Counted from the stretch's first letter, positions 16,767 to 26,506 are shown. The stretch: DNA of 64,000 nt from Microbacterium terrae (GCF_017831975.1 NZ_JAFDSS010000001.1:2232001-2296000), one strand, 5' to 3'. A program made the numbers and translations. The notes: generated from the sequence alone by a model not told the origin.

Positions 16767-19700
16767 ACACCGAGCAGCTCATCGCCATCGCCCTCCCGCA
16801 CTCGGTCGCCGCCGAGCCCCACGACGGCTTCCACGTGTCGGTGTTCCTCTCGCCCAAGCTCCTCGGCGACCCCGGCGCGACCCTCGGCGACTTCCCCACG
16901 CTGCGCGACTGGGCCTCCCTCGTCGAGGGGATCGGGGGGATCGACCTCGAGCTCGTGGGCCGCAACGGCGCCATCCCGGTCACGCGGCTCGATCAGGCGA
17001 AGCCAGCCGACTGGGCCGCGCTGTTCCCCCGCGACACTCCCGTTGCGGAGGCGGGGAGACCGGATGCTCCGCAGTCGGTGCCCGATTGGAGCGGGAAGAG
17101 CTGGGGGAGCTATCCCGCCGCCGAGACGGCCGGGTACGCGAAGTCGATGCTGCTCGCCACGATCCTCGCCGACCCGGTCACGCCCGTTCCGCCGCGCTGG
17201 CATCCGCTGACGAGGGCGGTGGTGGAATTCTTCGGCCGCGCGGACGCGATCTCGTACGAGGACTCCGAGGCGCCGCGCCCGCAGCCCCCCGTGCCGCCCG
17301 GCCGGAAGGCGCTGCCGGAGGAGCGCGAGGCGTACGAGCGCGCGATGGTCGCGTGGGAGCGGGCCAACGCGGACGCCGAGCAGTGGTACCGCGCGTACCG
17401 CGAGCGGATCGGCTTCCCGACCGACAACCCGCAGGGGATCGAGATCCGGGAAGGCGCGCTGACGGCGTACCTCGACGCGCAGCGCGCGAATCGGACGACG
17501 CGCTCCACCCTCGCCGGGCTGGCCGGCGGTGCCCAGCCGCACACACAGGTCGCCGCCGCCCTGTCCGACCTCCATGAGGCGCGCCGGTTCTACGAGGAGC
17601 CCGACCCCGATCCGGGGGCGAGCCGCATCGTGCCGCAGACGGAGCCGCTCCCCCTCCCGCAGCGCGCCCCGGAGTTCCACGAGCGTGTCGCCGCGGCGGG
17701 CGACCATCCGGCACTCCTGCGGCGACTGGGCCTCGTCATCGACGTGACCGCCGACCCCGCGGCCCTTCGCTCGACGGATTGGCTGGTCGTCCGGATGCGG
17801 GCGCAGAACGCGCCCGACGACCTCGTCCGCTCGCCGAAGGTGCATGTGCGCGCGCTTCCGGATGACACGTTCGTCGCGCTCCCTCACCCCGCCCGCGCGG
17901 CGGAATGGCAAGACGGGCGCCTCGCGCTGGGCGACAGCGACCAGTTCGCGGTCCTCGACGTCGACCCCGACGGCTCGGCGCTCAAGACGGAGCGCTTCGT
18001 CGTGAGCCTGCCGCGGATGCTGCGGGTCCAGGCGAACAACGACCCGATCGACGCCGCCGCGCCCGCGCTGCGCGCCACGGGGCTCGCCGTCGCCCGCACG
18101 AAGCAGCTCGCGGCGGTGCAGGAGCAGTTCGGGCGTCAGGGCAGGTTCGAGACCGACCTCGCCGCCGTGCCCGATCCCGCGCATGCGCCGGGCGCCTACG
18201 TGCACGATGTCGCCCGCGGCATCCGCGTCGAGGTGTTCGACGCCGGGACGGGCCGCTGGAGGTCGCTCCACCGGCGCCTCGCGACCGTCGTCCTCGGACT
18301 CGGCGACGATGCGCGCACGGCCTACCACGATCTCGAGGAGGACGGTTTCCTGCAGGGGACGACCGCGCAGGAGACCCCCGGCGCCGCGAAGCCGACGGTG
18401 AAGATCCACGAGTCGGTCTTCGGCTGGGACGGCTGGAGCCTCTCGGTGGCGCGGCCGGGCAACCGCATCCGTCCCGAGGTCGTGCGCAACCACGACGACA
18501 CCGCGTGGACCGTCGACGAGCACGTCGAGCCCCCGGGCGACGAGCTGCCCGATGAGGCGACGCATCCCCTCCTCGCGCTTTCGCGCATCGCGCCCGGGAG
18601 CCTGCCGCGGCTGCGCTTCGGTCGGCGGTACGCCTTCCGCGCCTGGATCGTCGACCTCGCGGGGAACGTGCGGCCGCACCCACTCGACGGGCAGCGCGGC
18701 GACATCGGCAGGATCCGCGATCTGCTCACCCCGCGGCGCGTCCCGGCGATCACCGCCGCCGAGCCGTCGGCCGTCTCGCTCGGACTGCGCACCTCGGCGT
18801 TCCAGGTCGCCGCCGATCGGCTCACGGCTCTCCGCACGACCGCGGACTCGGCGGTCGCCGGCGGGCGCGCACTCCGGGAGCGGATCGGCGCGGCCCTGGC
18901 CGACTCCGCAGCCGACGTGGGGGCGAGCGTCGAGGCCGACGCGCTCGTCGCGACGGTGCCGCAGTCGTTCCTCGACGCCCTCGCCGACGCCTCGACGGCG
19001 CAGCGCCCTGCCGACCTCGCAGCGAGGGTGCGGGCGGCCGCCGCGCATCTCGACGTCGAGCCCGCGCCCCGCGCGCCGAGCGACGACGTCCTCGACGAGA
19101 TCTCGACCCTCGCTGCAACCCTTCTCGGAACGAAGACGCCCACGGGGCCGGCCCTCCGGCAGGCGCTCGCGGGGGCGACCCCGCTCCGCGCCTTCCTCCG
19201 GTGGGATCCGGTGCCGCCGCCGGCGATGGTCGCGCGCTCGGAGCTCACCGACGCCGAGTCGCTGCGGGTGCTCGTCGTCCGCAGCGGTGTGTCGCAGGCA
19301 GAGCCCGGCGGCGAGGTCGTGGTCACTCCCCCCGACGTCTACGCCGCTGAGGCGGAAGCCGCCCTGCGTGCGGCCGATCCCGCCGCACCGCCGGGTGCGC
19401 CGTACTTCGGCGCCCACGCCGACCGCCACGTGGCGCCTCCGAAGACGAGCCAGCAGCAGGCCGAGCTGCACGGCGCGTTCGACGGCTCACTCGACGGCAG
19501 GCCGGGCCGCACCAGCGCCGCGGAGCGTGCGGCCATCCGCACCGAGGAGCTCGCGTGGGCGCTGCGCGAGTCGGGTACCCTGTTCGACCGGCGTCGGTCG
19601 CCGCTGTCGCCGCCGACCGGACCCTGGCTCGAGCAGGAGGGCGTCCGGCTCGTCATCCCGCCGTCGGCCGAGGAGCGAGCGGTGGCCGATGCCGCCGGGA

Positions 19701-21844
19701 GGCTCCCGCTGCCCACGACCCCGCCCACCGACGCTGATCCTGTCGTGCCCGCGGGCCAGGCCCCGCCGTCGGGCTCATACGTCGTGCACGACACCAACCG
19801 CCTCGAGCTCCCCTACCTCCCCGACCCGCTCGCCACCGGCGTCTCGCTGCGGTTCATCGACGCCGGCCGGGGTCTGCGGGCCGAGCCGCCGCGCGCCGTG
19901 CACCTCACCCGCGCCGACTACCCCGGATCCTGGCCCGACCGCAAGCCGTTCCTTCTGCGGCTCTCGAGCGGACCGGTGCTGGATGCGGAGATGGCGGGCC
20001 GCGACATCGACATCGCGGTGCCGGCCGGGGACACCCAGCGCTTCACCATCGCGAGCACCGTCGACGACGAAGGGCTCGCGCGGATGGGGGTCTGGGATGC
20101 GCTCGACGATGCGTTCACCGCGGATCCAGTCGTCGCCGAAGCCGCCCGCGACGGACTGCTCTGGGCGTTGACCCCGGCGGAGGAGGTGACCCTCGTGCAC
20201 GCGGTCCCGCGGCCCGCTGCCGCCCCGTCGTTCGGGCGCGTCATCCCCGTGCGCGTCCCGGGTCAGACGCGCGTCGCCCTGCTCGGGATCGCCTACGTCC
20301 ACGGAGCGAGCACCGAGCAGCTGAGCGCGGAGGCGCGGTGGACCGACGTCGCCGACCTCGGCGAGCGCGGCATCGTGCGGACGCCGGTCACCGATGTCGC
20401 GTTCACGACCCGGATCCTCCCCCACGAGACCGCCCTCGTGACGGGGATCGCCATCCCGCTCGGCGACCTTCAGGGCCACGCCGCGACGCAGACCTTCGCC
20501 GACACCAAGCGCCGGCGCGTGGAGTACGTGCTCCGGGCCACCACGCGCTACCGCGAGTACTTCCCGCCCGCACTCCTCGCCCCGGCGGCGGGTGTCGGCC
20601 AGTGGCCGTCGGACGACGGCCGGTCGACCCTGTCGCAGTCGGTCGTCATCGACATACCCTCATCGGCGCCCCCGCCTCCGCCGGTCGTGCACTCGGTGGT
20701 GCCGCTGTTCCGCTGGGACGACGCCGAAGAGCCCGAGCAGCCCTTCGCCCGACGCCGCACACGGAGATCGGGTGTGCGCGTCTATCTCGAGCGCGGCTGG
20801 TTCGCGTCGGGTGACGGAGAGCTCCTGGCCGTGCTGCTCGGAACCGGGGCGACTCCGGGCGGGGACGCGATCGACGATATGCCGTACGTGACCCAGTGGG
20901 GGAACGACCCCGCCTGGGACGGCGCGATGGTGGCGATGCGGCGGGTGCAGCAGGTCCAGCTCCAGAACGTCGCGCAGATCCTCGACACCGACCGCGAGGC
21001 CGAGCCGGGCCGGCCGGAGCGCGTCGAGTACGCGGTGCAGGTGCGGCCCGCGGCCGACGAGTCGGGTGCGGCAGCGCCCCCGCCCGCGCAGGTCGCGACC
21101 GCGTCGTACCGGCCGCGCTTCAGCGTCGAGCGGGGACTCTGGTACGTCGACATCGCCTTCGAGCACGAGGCGACGCACTGGCCCTTCCTGCGCCTCGCCG
21201 TCGCACGTCACCAGCCGAACAGCCTCGCGGGCTGCCACCTCTCCACGCCCGTGCGTGCCGACTTCGTCCAGCTGCCTCCGCAGCGCGTGCTCACGGTCGG
21301 CCGACCCGACGCAGCCCGCGTCTCGGTCTCGCTGCGCGGGCAGTTCGGCCACCGCAGACTCGACGACCGCAACCGCCCGCTCACCGAGACACAGCCGGTC
21401 GATCTGCGTGACGCCGCCGTCGCCGTCAGCAACCGCGTCGTCGCGAAGCTGCAGGAGCGCATCCCCCTCGTGGGCGGAGACCTCGGGTGGCGCACCGTCG
21501 GCACCGTCGACCTCGCGCTCGGCGGCCACGGCGCGACCGACACCGAGGCGCTGTGGCTCGGCACCCTGGGTGTCCCGAGCACCCTGCCGCTCCGCCGCCC
21601 TCCGGCGCAGGGGCTCGACACCGGGCCGCACGCCGTCTCCGACCCCGAGGACGTCGCGCCGACCGAACCGCTCCCCGTCGTCGACACCGGGATCGTGCTC
21701 GAACCGCCGTCGGACTGGCGCGTGCGGGTCGAGGAGTGGCAGCACATCCCGAGCGATCCGCCGCCCGGTGAGCGCGACGACGACCCCCGTGCGCGCAACA
21801 TGTGGGAGCGCCGTCTCGTCTACGCCGACGACGTGTACCTGTAG
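16763..21844 (+). CDS. Giant protein of unknown function, second of a coupled pair
   Basis: The protein is 1693 aa, translated from a GTG that overlaps the stop of the previous gene by four bases and has GGAGGA just upstream, so the two are probably made in fixed ratio. No signal peptide or membrane helix is evident. It looks like a string of beta-sandwich modules joined by linkers: GRRYAFRAWIVDLAGN near 620, TNRLELPYLPDPLA near 1011, RRVEYVLRATTRYREYFPP near 1252, and THWPFLRLAVARHQPNSLAG then STPVRADFVQLPPQRVLTV near 1470. The last two resemble a signature I associate with large uncharacterised proteins, but I cannot confirm this. Function is unknown; a large structural, surface or secreted complex is a guess. 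Confidence 0.7.
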   Translation: MNTEQLIAIALPHSVAAEPHDGFHVSVFLSPKLLGDPGATLGDFPTLRDWASLVEGIGGIDLELVGRNGAIPVTRLDQAKPADWAALFPRDTPVAEAGRPDAPQSVPDWSGKSWGSYPAAETAGYAKSMLLATILADPVTPVPPRWHPLTRAVVEFFGRADAISYEDSEAPRPQPPVPPGRKALPEEREAYERAMVAWERANADAEQWYRAYRERIGFPTDNPQGIEIREGALTAYLDAQRANRTTRSTLAGLAGGAQPHTQVAAALSDLHEARRFYEEPDPDPGASRIVPQTEPLPLPQRAPEFHERVAAAGDHPALLRRLGLVIDVTADPAALRSTDWLVVRMRAQNAPDDLVRSPKVHVRALPDDTFVALPHPARAAEWQDGRLALGDSDQFAVLDVDPDGSALKTERFVVSLPRMLRVQANNDPIDAAAPALRATGLAVARTKQLAAVQEQFGRQGRFETDLAAVPDPAHAPGAYVHDVARGIRVEVFDAGTGRWRSLHRRLATVVLGLGDDARTAYHDLEEDGFLQGTTAQETPGAAKPTVKIHESVFGWDGWSLSVARPGNRIRPEVVRNHDDTAWTVDEHVEPPGDELPDEATHPLLALSRIAPGSLPRLRFGRRYAFRAWIVDLAGNVRPHPLDGQRGDIGRIRDLLTPRRVPAITAAEPSAVSLGLRTSAFQVAADRLTALRTTADSAVAGGRALRERIGAALADSAADVGASVEADALVATVPQSFLDALADASTAQRPADLAARVRAAAAHLDVEPAPRAPSDDVLDEISTLAATLLGTKTPTGPALRQALAGATPLRAFLRWDPVPPPAMVARSELTDAESLRVLVVRSGVSQAEPGGEVVVTPPDVYAAEAEAALRAADPAAPPGAPYFGAHADRHVAPPKTSQQQAELHGAFDGSLDGRPGRTSAAERAAIRTEELAWALRESGTLFDRRRSPLSPPTGPWLEQEGVRLVIPPSAEERAVADAAGRLPLPTTPPTDADPVVPAGQAPPSGSYVVHDTNRLELPYLPDPLATGVSLRFIDAGRGLRAEPPRAVHLTRADYPGSWPDRKPFLLRLSSGPVLDAEMAGRDIDIAVPAGDTQRFTIASTVDDEGLARMGVWDALDDAFTADPVVAEAARDGLLWALTPAEEVTLVHAVPRPAAAPSFGRVIPVRVPGQTRVALLGIAYVHGASTEQLSAEARWTDVADLGERGIVRTPVTDVAFTTRILPHETALVTGIAIPLGDLQGHAATQTFADTKRRRVEYVLRATTRYREYFPPALLAPAAGVGQWPSDDGRSTLSQSVVIDIPSSAPPPPPVVHSVVPLFRWDDAEEPEQPFARRRTRRSGVRVYLERGWFASGDGELLAVLLGTGATPGGDAIDDMPYVTQWGNDPAWDGAMVAMRRVQQVQLQNVAQILDTDREAEPGRPERVEYAVQVRPAADESGAAAPPPAQVATASYRPRFSVERGLWYVDIAFEHEATHWPFLRLAVARHQPNSLAGCHLSTPVRADFVQLPPQRVLTVGRPDAARVSVSLRGQFGHRRLDDRNRPLTETQPVDLRDAAVAVSNRVVAKLQERIPLVGGDLGWRTVGTVDLALGGHGATDTEALWLGTLGVPSTLPLRRPPAQGLDTGPHAVSDPEDVAPTEPLPVVDTGIVLEPPSDWRVRVEEWQHIPSDPPPGERDDDPRARNMWERRLVYADDVYL

Positions 21845-21879
21845 GCGGCGGCTCGGCCCACCGTGACCTCGCGGCGCGG

Positions 21880-22641
21880 TCACTCCCCCGTGAACATCGG
21901 AGGCCGCTTCTGCTGGAATGCGGCGAACCCCTCGCGGTAGTCGGCGGTGTCGCGCAGCTCGGCCTGCTCGCGGGTCTCATCGGCGATCACGCGCCAGAGG
22001 GTGTCGTCACGGAGCTTGTCGATGAGCCGCTTCGAAGCGAGGAACGCCTGCGTCGGGCCCGATGCCGCACGCGCAGCGCGCTCGCGCGTGAAGACCAGCA
22101 CCTGGTCGGCGGGCACAGCGCGACTGAAGAGTCCGGCGGCGACCGCCTCGGCCCCCGTGAGCAGCTCGCCGGTGTAGATGAGATCGAGCGCGCGATGAGC
22201 GCCGAGGCGCTCGTAGAGAAGGGCGTGGCCGCCCGAGTCGAGAAGCGCGCCGAGCGCCGCGAACGGCGACCCCACCTTGGCGCTGTCCGCCACGTAGACC
22301 ACGTCGGTCGCGATCGCGAGTCCGAGTCCGACGCCGAGGCACGCGCCCTGCACGGCGGCGAAGGTCGGGGCGGGAAAGGCCGCGATCGTGCGCATGAGCC
22401 CCTCGACGGCGCCGAGGTAGCCGTGCACGTCGTCGGTCGCCGGATCGACGCCCGCGATGTCGCGCCCCGCGCAGAACGCCCGCCCCTCCCCGCGGAGCAC
22501 GAGCGCCCGGACCCCGGATGCCGCGGCCTCGTGGTACGCGGCATCCAGTTCCCCGACCGCCTCCAGTGAGAGGGCGTTGAGCTTCTCCGGTGCGTTGAGC
22601 ACGACCTCGGCGACGGAATCCTCGACGGTGAGTTCGATCAC
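21880..22641 (-). CDS. paaG: Crotonase-family 1,2-epoxyphenylacetyl-CoA isomerase-like protein
   Basis: A crotonase of 253 aa, last gene of the paaABCDE operon, nine bases from the paaE stop. Both glutamates needed for classical enoyl-CoA hydration are absent: the oxyanion loop reads GACLGVGLGLAIATD, and the second position has LGALLDSGG, with an aspartate as in isomerase-type members such as PaaG. The CoA-binding N terminus is APEKLNALSLEAVGELDAAY and FCAGRDI follows. I therefore favour the PaaG role: isomerisation of ring-epoxide to oxepin-CoA or double-bond shift. GTG 22641 follows AGGAG at good spacing. Hydratase PaaF is the alternative, but the second crotonase at 29.9 kb fits that better. 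Confidence 0.72.
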   Translation of the reverse strand: MIELTVEDSVAEVVLNAPEKLNALSLEAVGELDAAYHEAAASGVRALVLRGEGRAFCAGRDIAGVDPATDDVHGYLGAVEGLMRTIAAFPAPTFAAVQGACLGVGLGLAIATDVVYVADSAKVGSPFAALGALLDSGGHALLYERLGAHRALDLIYTGELLTGAEAVAAGLFSRAVPADQVLVFTRERAARAASGPTQAFLASKRLIDKLRDDTLWRVIADETREQAELRDTADYREGFAAFQQKRPPMFTGE

Positions 22642-22649
22642 GGCTGCTC

Positions 22650-23870
22650 CTAGACGTCGTAGTCGACCACGACCGCGTCGGACGTGGGGTGGGATTGGCA
22701 GGTGAGCACGTAGCCGCGGTCGAGCTCGTCGGGCTCGAGTGCGTAGTTCTCGGTCATCGTGACCGAGCCCGTGACGAGCCGCGCCCGGCACGTACCGCAC
22801 ACGCCGCCCGCGCACGCGAACGGCACGTCGGGGCGCACACGCAGCGCGGCGTTCAGGATCGACTCGTTCGCCGCCAGCGGGCTGTCGACCGTGCTGGACT
22901 GCCCGTCGAGCGTGAACTCGATCCGCCGCACGGGCTCGTCGTCGTCGATGACCACCACGGCGCCCGCGCCCGGCTCCGAGCGTGGGGCCTCGCCCGTCGT
23001 GAACAGCTCGTGCCGCACGTGGGCCGAGTCGACGCCGACCTCGGCCAGGGTGTCGCGACAGAGGGTCACCAGCTCGAGCGGTCCGCACAGGAACCACTCG
23101 TCGACCGTCTCGGGAAGCACGAGGTCGTCGACGATGCGCCGCAGCCGCGCGGCGTCGAGGCGCCCCGACAACAGCGGCGCCGTCCGCTGCTCCCGCGAGA
23201 GCACGTGGTGAAGGGCGAGCCGGGTCGGGTAACGGTCCTTCAGGTCGGACAGCTCCTCGACGAACATCACATCGAGGCTCGACCTGTTCGTGTAGACGAG
23301 GGTGAAGCGGGAGGTCCCCGACCGCGCGAGCACGGCCTCGGCGAGCGCCATCAGCGGCGTGATCCCCGAGCCCGCGGCGATACCCGCGACGTGCCCACCG
23401 TCGAGCCCGGCCAGCGTCGAGGTGAACGTGCCCTGCGGGCTCATCACGTCGACCTCGTCGCCCACGCGCAGCGCGGTCTGCGCCCACGTCGAGAACCTGC
23501 CGCCTCGGTCGCGCTTGATGGCGACGCTGAGGGTGGCGGCCTCGGGGGCGCCGGATGCCCCGCCCTCGACGGGTGCGCGGCAGATCGAGTACGACCGGCG
23601 CAGCTCCGCGCCGTCGACGTTCGCGCGCAGCGCGACGTGCTGCCCGGCGAGGTAGTCGTATTCGCCGCGCAGCTCCGCGGGCACGGCGAACGTCACCTCG
23701 ACCGCGGTATCCGTCAGCGGACGCACCCTGGCCACGCGCAGCGTGTGGAACCGGGCGCGCCGTCGCGGCGCAGTCGACCCCCCGACCGCACCCGCGAGGA
23801 GCGACTCGGCCACCCGCTCGACGTCGCTGCCGCGCTCCGCCGCGCGCGTGGCCGACGATCCGGCATCCAT
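22650..23870 (-). CDS. paaE: Phenylacetyl-CoA epoxidase reductase subunit
   Basis: The product is 406 aa, slightly longer than E. coli PaaE because of an extra N-terminal stretch of about 50 residues. It has the ferredoxin-reductase order: FAD site RRSYSICRAP, NAD domain GIAAGSGITPLMAL, CGPLELV, then a C-terminal plant-type 2Fe-2S ferredoxin with CAGGVCGTCRARLVTGSV and the fourth cysteine in YVLTCQSHP. It passes electrons from NADPH to the PaaABCD oxygenase. The ATG shares a base with the paaD stop (TGATG), so translation is coupled. Confidence 0.92.
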   Translation of the reverse strand: MDAGSSATRAAERGSDVERVAESLLAGAVGGSTAPRRRARFHTLRVARVRPLTDTAVEVTFAVPAELRGEYDYLAGQHVALRANVDGAELRRSYSICRAPVEGGASGAPEAATLSVAIKRDRGGRFSTWAQTALRVGDEVDVMSPQGTFTSTLAGLDGGHVAGIAAGSGITPLMALAEAVLARSGTSRFTLVYTNRSSLDVMFVEELSDLKDRYPTRLALHHVLSREQRTAPLLSGRLDAARLRRIVDDLVLPETVDEWFLCGPLELVTLCRDTLAEVGVDSAHVRHELFTTGEAPRSEPGAGAVVVIDDDEPVRRIEFTLDGQSSTVDSPLAANESILNAALRVRPDVPFACAGGVCGTCRARLVTGSVTMTENYALEPDELDRGYVLTCQSHPTSDAVVVDYDV

Positions 23871-24364
23871 CAGTGGGCCTTGAAATGGTCGAAGGGCTCG
23901 AGGCAGGCGCGGCACTCGTAGAGCGCCTTGCAGGCGGTCGAGCCGAAACGGGCGAGCTCGCGGGTGTCGAGCGACCCGCAGCGCGGGCACCGCACCGACA
24001 GCGCGACGGGGATCGGACCGCCGCTGCGACGGACACCCGGCGGTGCGATGCCGTCCTCGTGGAGCTTCTGCTTGCCGGTGGCGCTCATCCAGTCCGTGGT
24101 CCAGGCGGGAGCCAGCACCACGCGCACCACGACGTCCGCGAACCCCGCGTCGGTCAGCGCGAGCACCACGTCGTCACGGATCGCTTCGACGGCCGGGCAC
24201 CCCGAGTACGTCGGGGTGATCGTGACGGTCGCCGTCCCGCCGTCCACGACGACGCCGCGCAGGATGCCGAGGTCGGCGATGGTGAGGACGGGAACCTCGG
24301 GATCGAGGACCGCGGATGCCGCCTCCCAGGCACGCCGCGTCTCGCCGCCGCCCGCGCTCACCAT
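23870..24364 (-). CDS. paaD: Phenylacetyl-CoA epoxidase assembly subunit PaaD
   Basis: The product is 164 aa. A MIP18/DUF59 domain covers about 8-100 (DPEVPVLTIADLGIL, VTITPTYSGCPAVEAI), and the C terminus is zinc-ribbon-like (CPRCGSLDTRELARFGSTACKALYECRAC) with four cysteines in two pairs. PaaD is thought to help build the metal centre of the epoxidase. It overlaps paaC upstream by seven bases and paaE downstream by one, inside a fully coupled operon. Confidence 0.93.
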   Translation of the reverse strand: MVSAGGGETRRAWEAASAVLDPEVPVLTIADLGILRGVVVDGGTATVTITPTYSGCPAVEAIRDDVVLALTDAGFADVVVRVVLAPAWTTDWMSATGKQKLHEDGIAPPGVRRSGGPIPVALSVRCPRCGSLDTRELARFGSTACKALYECRACLEPFDHFKAH

Positions 24365-25179
24365 GTCTCACCCTCGTGCCGGCGGGCGAGCACCTGCATC
24401 TCGGCCAGGAGATACGCGAGCGTCGGGAAGTGGTCGCCGTGCCGCCCGCCGCCCGACGACGGCTGCCCTGCCGGCACCTCGATCGATGCCTCTGCGAACA
24501 CCGCCTCGATCACGGCGTCGAACTCCGCGCGCAGCGTCGAGGGCCGCACCGCCACGCCGTCGAGCCGATCGATCAGCGGCTCGTCGCGGAACAGCTCGTC
24601 GACATACGGCCACACGTCCGCGACGGCGCGGAGCATGCGGGCTCGTGACTCGTCCGTGCCCCCGGCGAGCCGGAGGGTCCACTGCACCGCGTGGTCGCGA
24701 TGGTACTCGACCTCTTTCACGGCTTTGGCGGCGATCGCGGCGAGCGTCGGATCCGCCGAGTGCGCGAGCGCCCCGTACATCTCGAAGAGGTAGACGGATG
24801 CCGCCAGCTGACGTGCGATGGTCTGGGCGAAGTCGCCGTTCGGCTGCTCGAACAGCCAGGTGCATCGGAACTGCGGCTCGTCGCGCCAGAACGCGAGATC
24901 GTCTTCGGTGCGACCGTCGAACGAACCCGCGTAGCGCAGCAGCGAGCGCGCGTGCCCGAGCAGATCGAGGGCGATGTTCGCGAGCGCGACGTCTTCCTCG
25001 AGCTCGGGGGCATGCGCGATCCAGGCACCGAGCTGCTGCGCGAGGATGAGCGCGTCATCACCCAGCCACAGCGCGTACTCGGCGACGTCGGCGCTCGGGG
25101 CGGTGCCGTCGTCGCCCGCGAGCTCGTCGGCGAGCCGCAGCCGCTCGACGGTGACGTCGCCGTGCAGGTCGGAGCTCAC
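24358..25179 (-). CDS. paaC: Phenylacetyl-CoA epoxidase structural subunit PaaC
   Basis: The product is 273 aa, all helical ferritin-like, with EYALWLGDDALILAQQL, NIALDLLGHARSLLRYAG and AVKEVEYHRDHAVQW. PaaC pairs with PaaA in the epoxidase core and lacks a full di-iron ligand set in known members. The GTG start overlaps the paaB stop by four bases (GTGA). The C-terminal FPTLAYLLAEMQVLARRHEGETW ends inside the paaD start. Confidence 0.93.
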   Translation of the reverse strand: MSSDLHGDVTVERLRLADELAGDDGTAPSADVAEYALWLGDDALILAQQLGAWIAHAPELEEDVALANIALDLLGHARSLLRYAGSFDGRTEDDLAFWRDEPQFRCTWLFEQPNGDFAQTIARQLAASVYLFEMYGALAHSADPTLAAIAAKAVKEVEYHRDHAVQWTLRLAGGTDESRARMLRAVADVWPYVDELFRDEPLIDRLDGVAVRPSTLRAEFDAVIEAVFAEASIEVPAGQPSSGGGRHGDHFPTLAYLLAEMQVLARRHEGETW

Positions 25180-25481
25180 AGGTGCGGCACCCCCTCCGAC
25201 GCTGTGTAGTACACCGCGTGCCGGTAGTTCTTGCCCGCAGGCGATTCGAAGAACGCGCCCTTCGCATCGGGATCGCTCGTCGTGATCGCCTCGGCGGGCA
25301 CCACCCAGACCGACGTGCCCTCGCCACGGCGCGTATAGAGATCTCGGGCGTTGCGCAGCGCGAGCTCGGCATCGGGTGCGTGCAGCGACCCGGCGTGCAC
25401 GTGGCTGAGGCCGCGGTCGGCCCGCACGAACACCTCCCAGAGCGGCCAGGCGTCGCGGTCCGACGAACCGGGAGTCGTCAT
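25176..25481 (-). CDS. paaB: Phenylacetyl-CoA epoxidase subunit PaaB
   Basis: The product is 101 aa, the usual size. The PaaB pattern is clear: WPLWEVFVRADRGLSHVHAG, HAPDAELALRNARDLYTRRGE, and VWVVPAEAIT. PaaB bridges PaaAC units in the multimeric epoxidase. The start ATG shares one base with the paaA stop (TGATG). Confidence 0.93.
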   Translation of the reverse strand: MTTPGSSDRDAWPLWEVFVRADRGLSHVHAGSLHAPDAELALRNARDLYTRRGEGTSVWVVPAEAITTSDPDAKGAFFESPAGKNYRHAVYYTASEGVPHL

Positions 25482-26464
25482 CACGCCGCCCCCTCGAAGG
25501 CCTCGGCGACCGCGGGGCGTCGAAGCGCGCGCTTGCGGGCGTACTCCGCGGCGGCCTCGCGCACCCACGCTCCGCCCTCGTGCGCCTCGCGGCGCGCGCG
25601 CAGACGCTCGGAGTTCATCGGCCCGCGTCCGGCGAGCACCTCGTGGAACTCGGTCCAGTCGATCTCGCTCATGTGCCACCGGCCGGCGCCCGCGTCCCAG
25701 CGCAGCTCGGGGTCGGGAAGGCTCACCCCCAGCACCTCGGCCTGGGGCACCAGCATCCCGATGAACCGCTGCCGGAGCTCATCGTTCGAGAACCGCTTGA
25801 TCTTCCAGGCCATCGACTGAGCCGAGTTCGGCGACCGGTCATCGGGCGGCCCGAACATCATCAGCGAGGGCCAGTACCAGCGGTCCACCGCATCCTGAGC
25901 CATCTCCCGCTGCGCGGGCGAGCCCTGCATGAGCGCGAGCAGGATCTCGAATCCCTGCCGCTGATGGAACGACTCCTCCTTGCAGATGCGCACCATCGCG
26001 CGACCGTACGGACCGTACGAGGCGCGACACAGCGGCACCTGGTTGCAGATCGCGGCGCCGTCGACGAGCCAGCCGATCGCCCCCATGTCGGCCCACGTCG
26101 GCGTCGGATAGTTGAAGATCGACGAATACTTCGCCCGCCCCGCGATGAGCTGCTCGGTCATCTCGTCGCGGCCGATGCCGAGCGTCTGCGCGGCGGAGTA
26201 GAGGTAGAGCCCGTGCCCCGCCTCGTCCTGCACCTTCGCCATGAGGATCGCCTTGCGCTTCAGGCTCGGCGCCCGGGTGATCCAGTTGCCCTCGGGCTGC
26301 ATGCCGATTATCTCGGAGTGCGCGTGCTGCGAGATCTGCCGGATGAGCGTGCGCCGATACGCGTCGGGCATCCAATCCCGCGGTTCGATGCGCTGCTCCG
26401 CGGCGATGAGCGCGTCGAAGGCGTCCTGCTCGGCGGCGTTGCCGGCATCCGTGTCGGTCGTCAT
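25481..26464 (-). CDS. paaA: Phenylacetyl-CoA epoxidase catalytic subunit PaaA
   Basis: The protein is about 327 aa. The di-iron ligands are visible in the two ExxH pairs, [13 protein letters not shown] and [14 protein letters not shown], with the substrate-region [22 protein letters not shown]. With PaaBCDE it epoxidises the ring of phenylacetyl-CoA using O2. Two adjacent ATG codons occur (26467 and 26464); GGAG is three bases from the first and six from the second, so I used 26464. It is the first gene of paaABCDE-paaG and has its own promoter gap of about 100 bp with a TetR-type operator at 26507-26522. Confidence 0.94.
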   Translation of the reverse strand: MTTDTDAGNAAEQDAFDALIAAEQRIEPRDWMPDAYRRTLIRQISQHAHSEIIGMQPEGNWITRAPSLKRKAILMAKVQDEAGHGLYLYSAAQTLGIGRDEMTEQLIAGRAKYSSIFNYPTPTWADMGAIGWLVDGAAICNQVPLCRASYGPYGRAMVRICKEESFHQRQGFEILLALMQGSPAQREMAQDAVDRWYWPSLMMFGPPDDRSPNSAQSMAWKIKRFSNDELRQRFIGMLVPQAEVLGVSLPDPELRWDAGAGRWHMSEIDWTEFHEVLAGRGPMNSERLRARREAHEGGAWVREAAAEYARKRALRRPAVAEAFEGAA

Positions 26465-26506
26465 CATCGACTCCGTTCCGGGTCCTGAGCCTGTCGAAGA
26501 ATTACA

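Noticed and set aside
16553-19471. Minus-strand open frame of 972 codons opposite the second giant gene
   Set aside because: Arg-rich composition without domains; antisense shadow.
12755-21844. A single 3029-codon reading frame covering both giant genes
   Set aside because: Its first 1336 codons are in the wrong frame for the first gene and look like noise; the real second gene starts at GTG 16763.
12693-21844. Contractile injection or phage tail operon
   Set aside because: No sheath, tube, baseplate, LysM or AAA gene accompanies the two giants, and I see no tail-protein motif.
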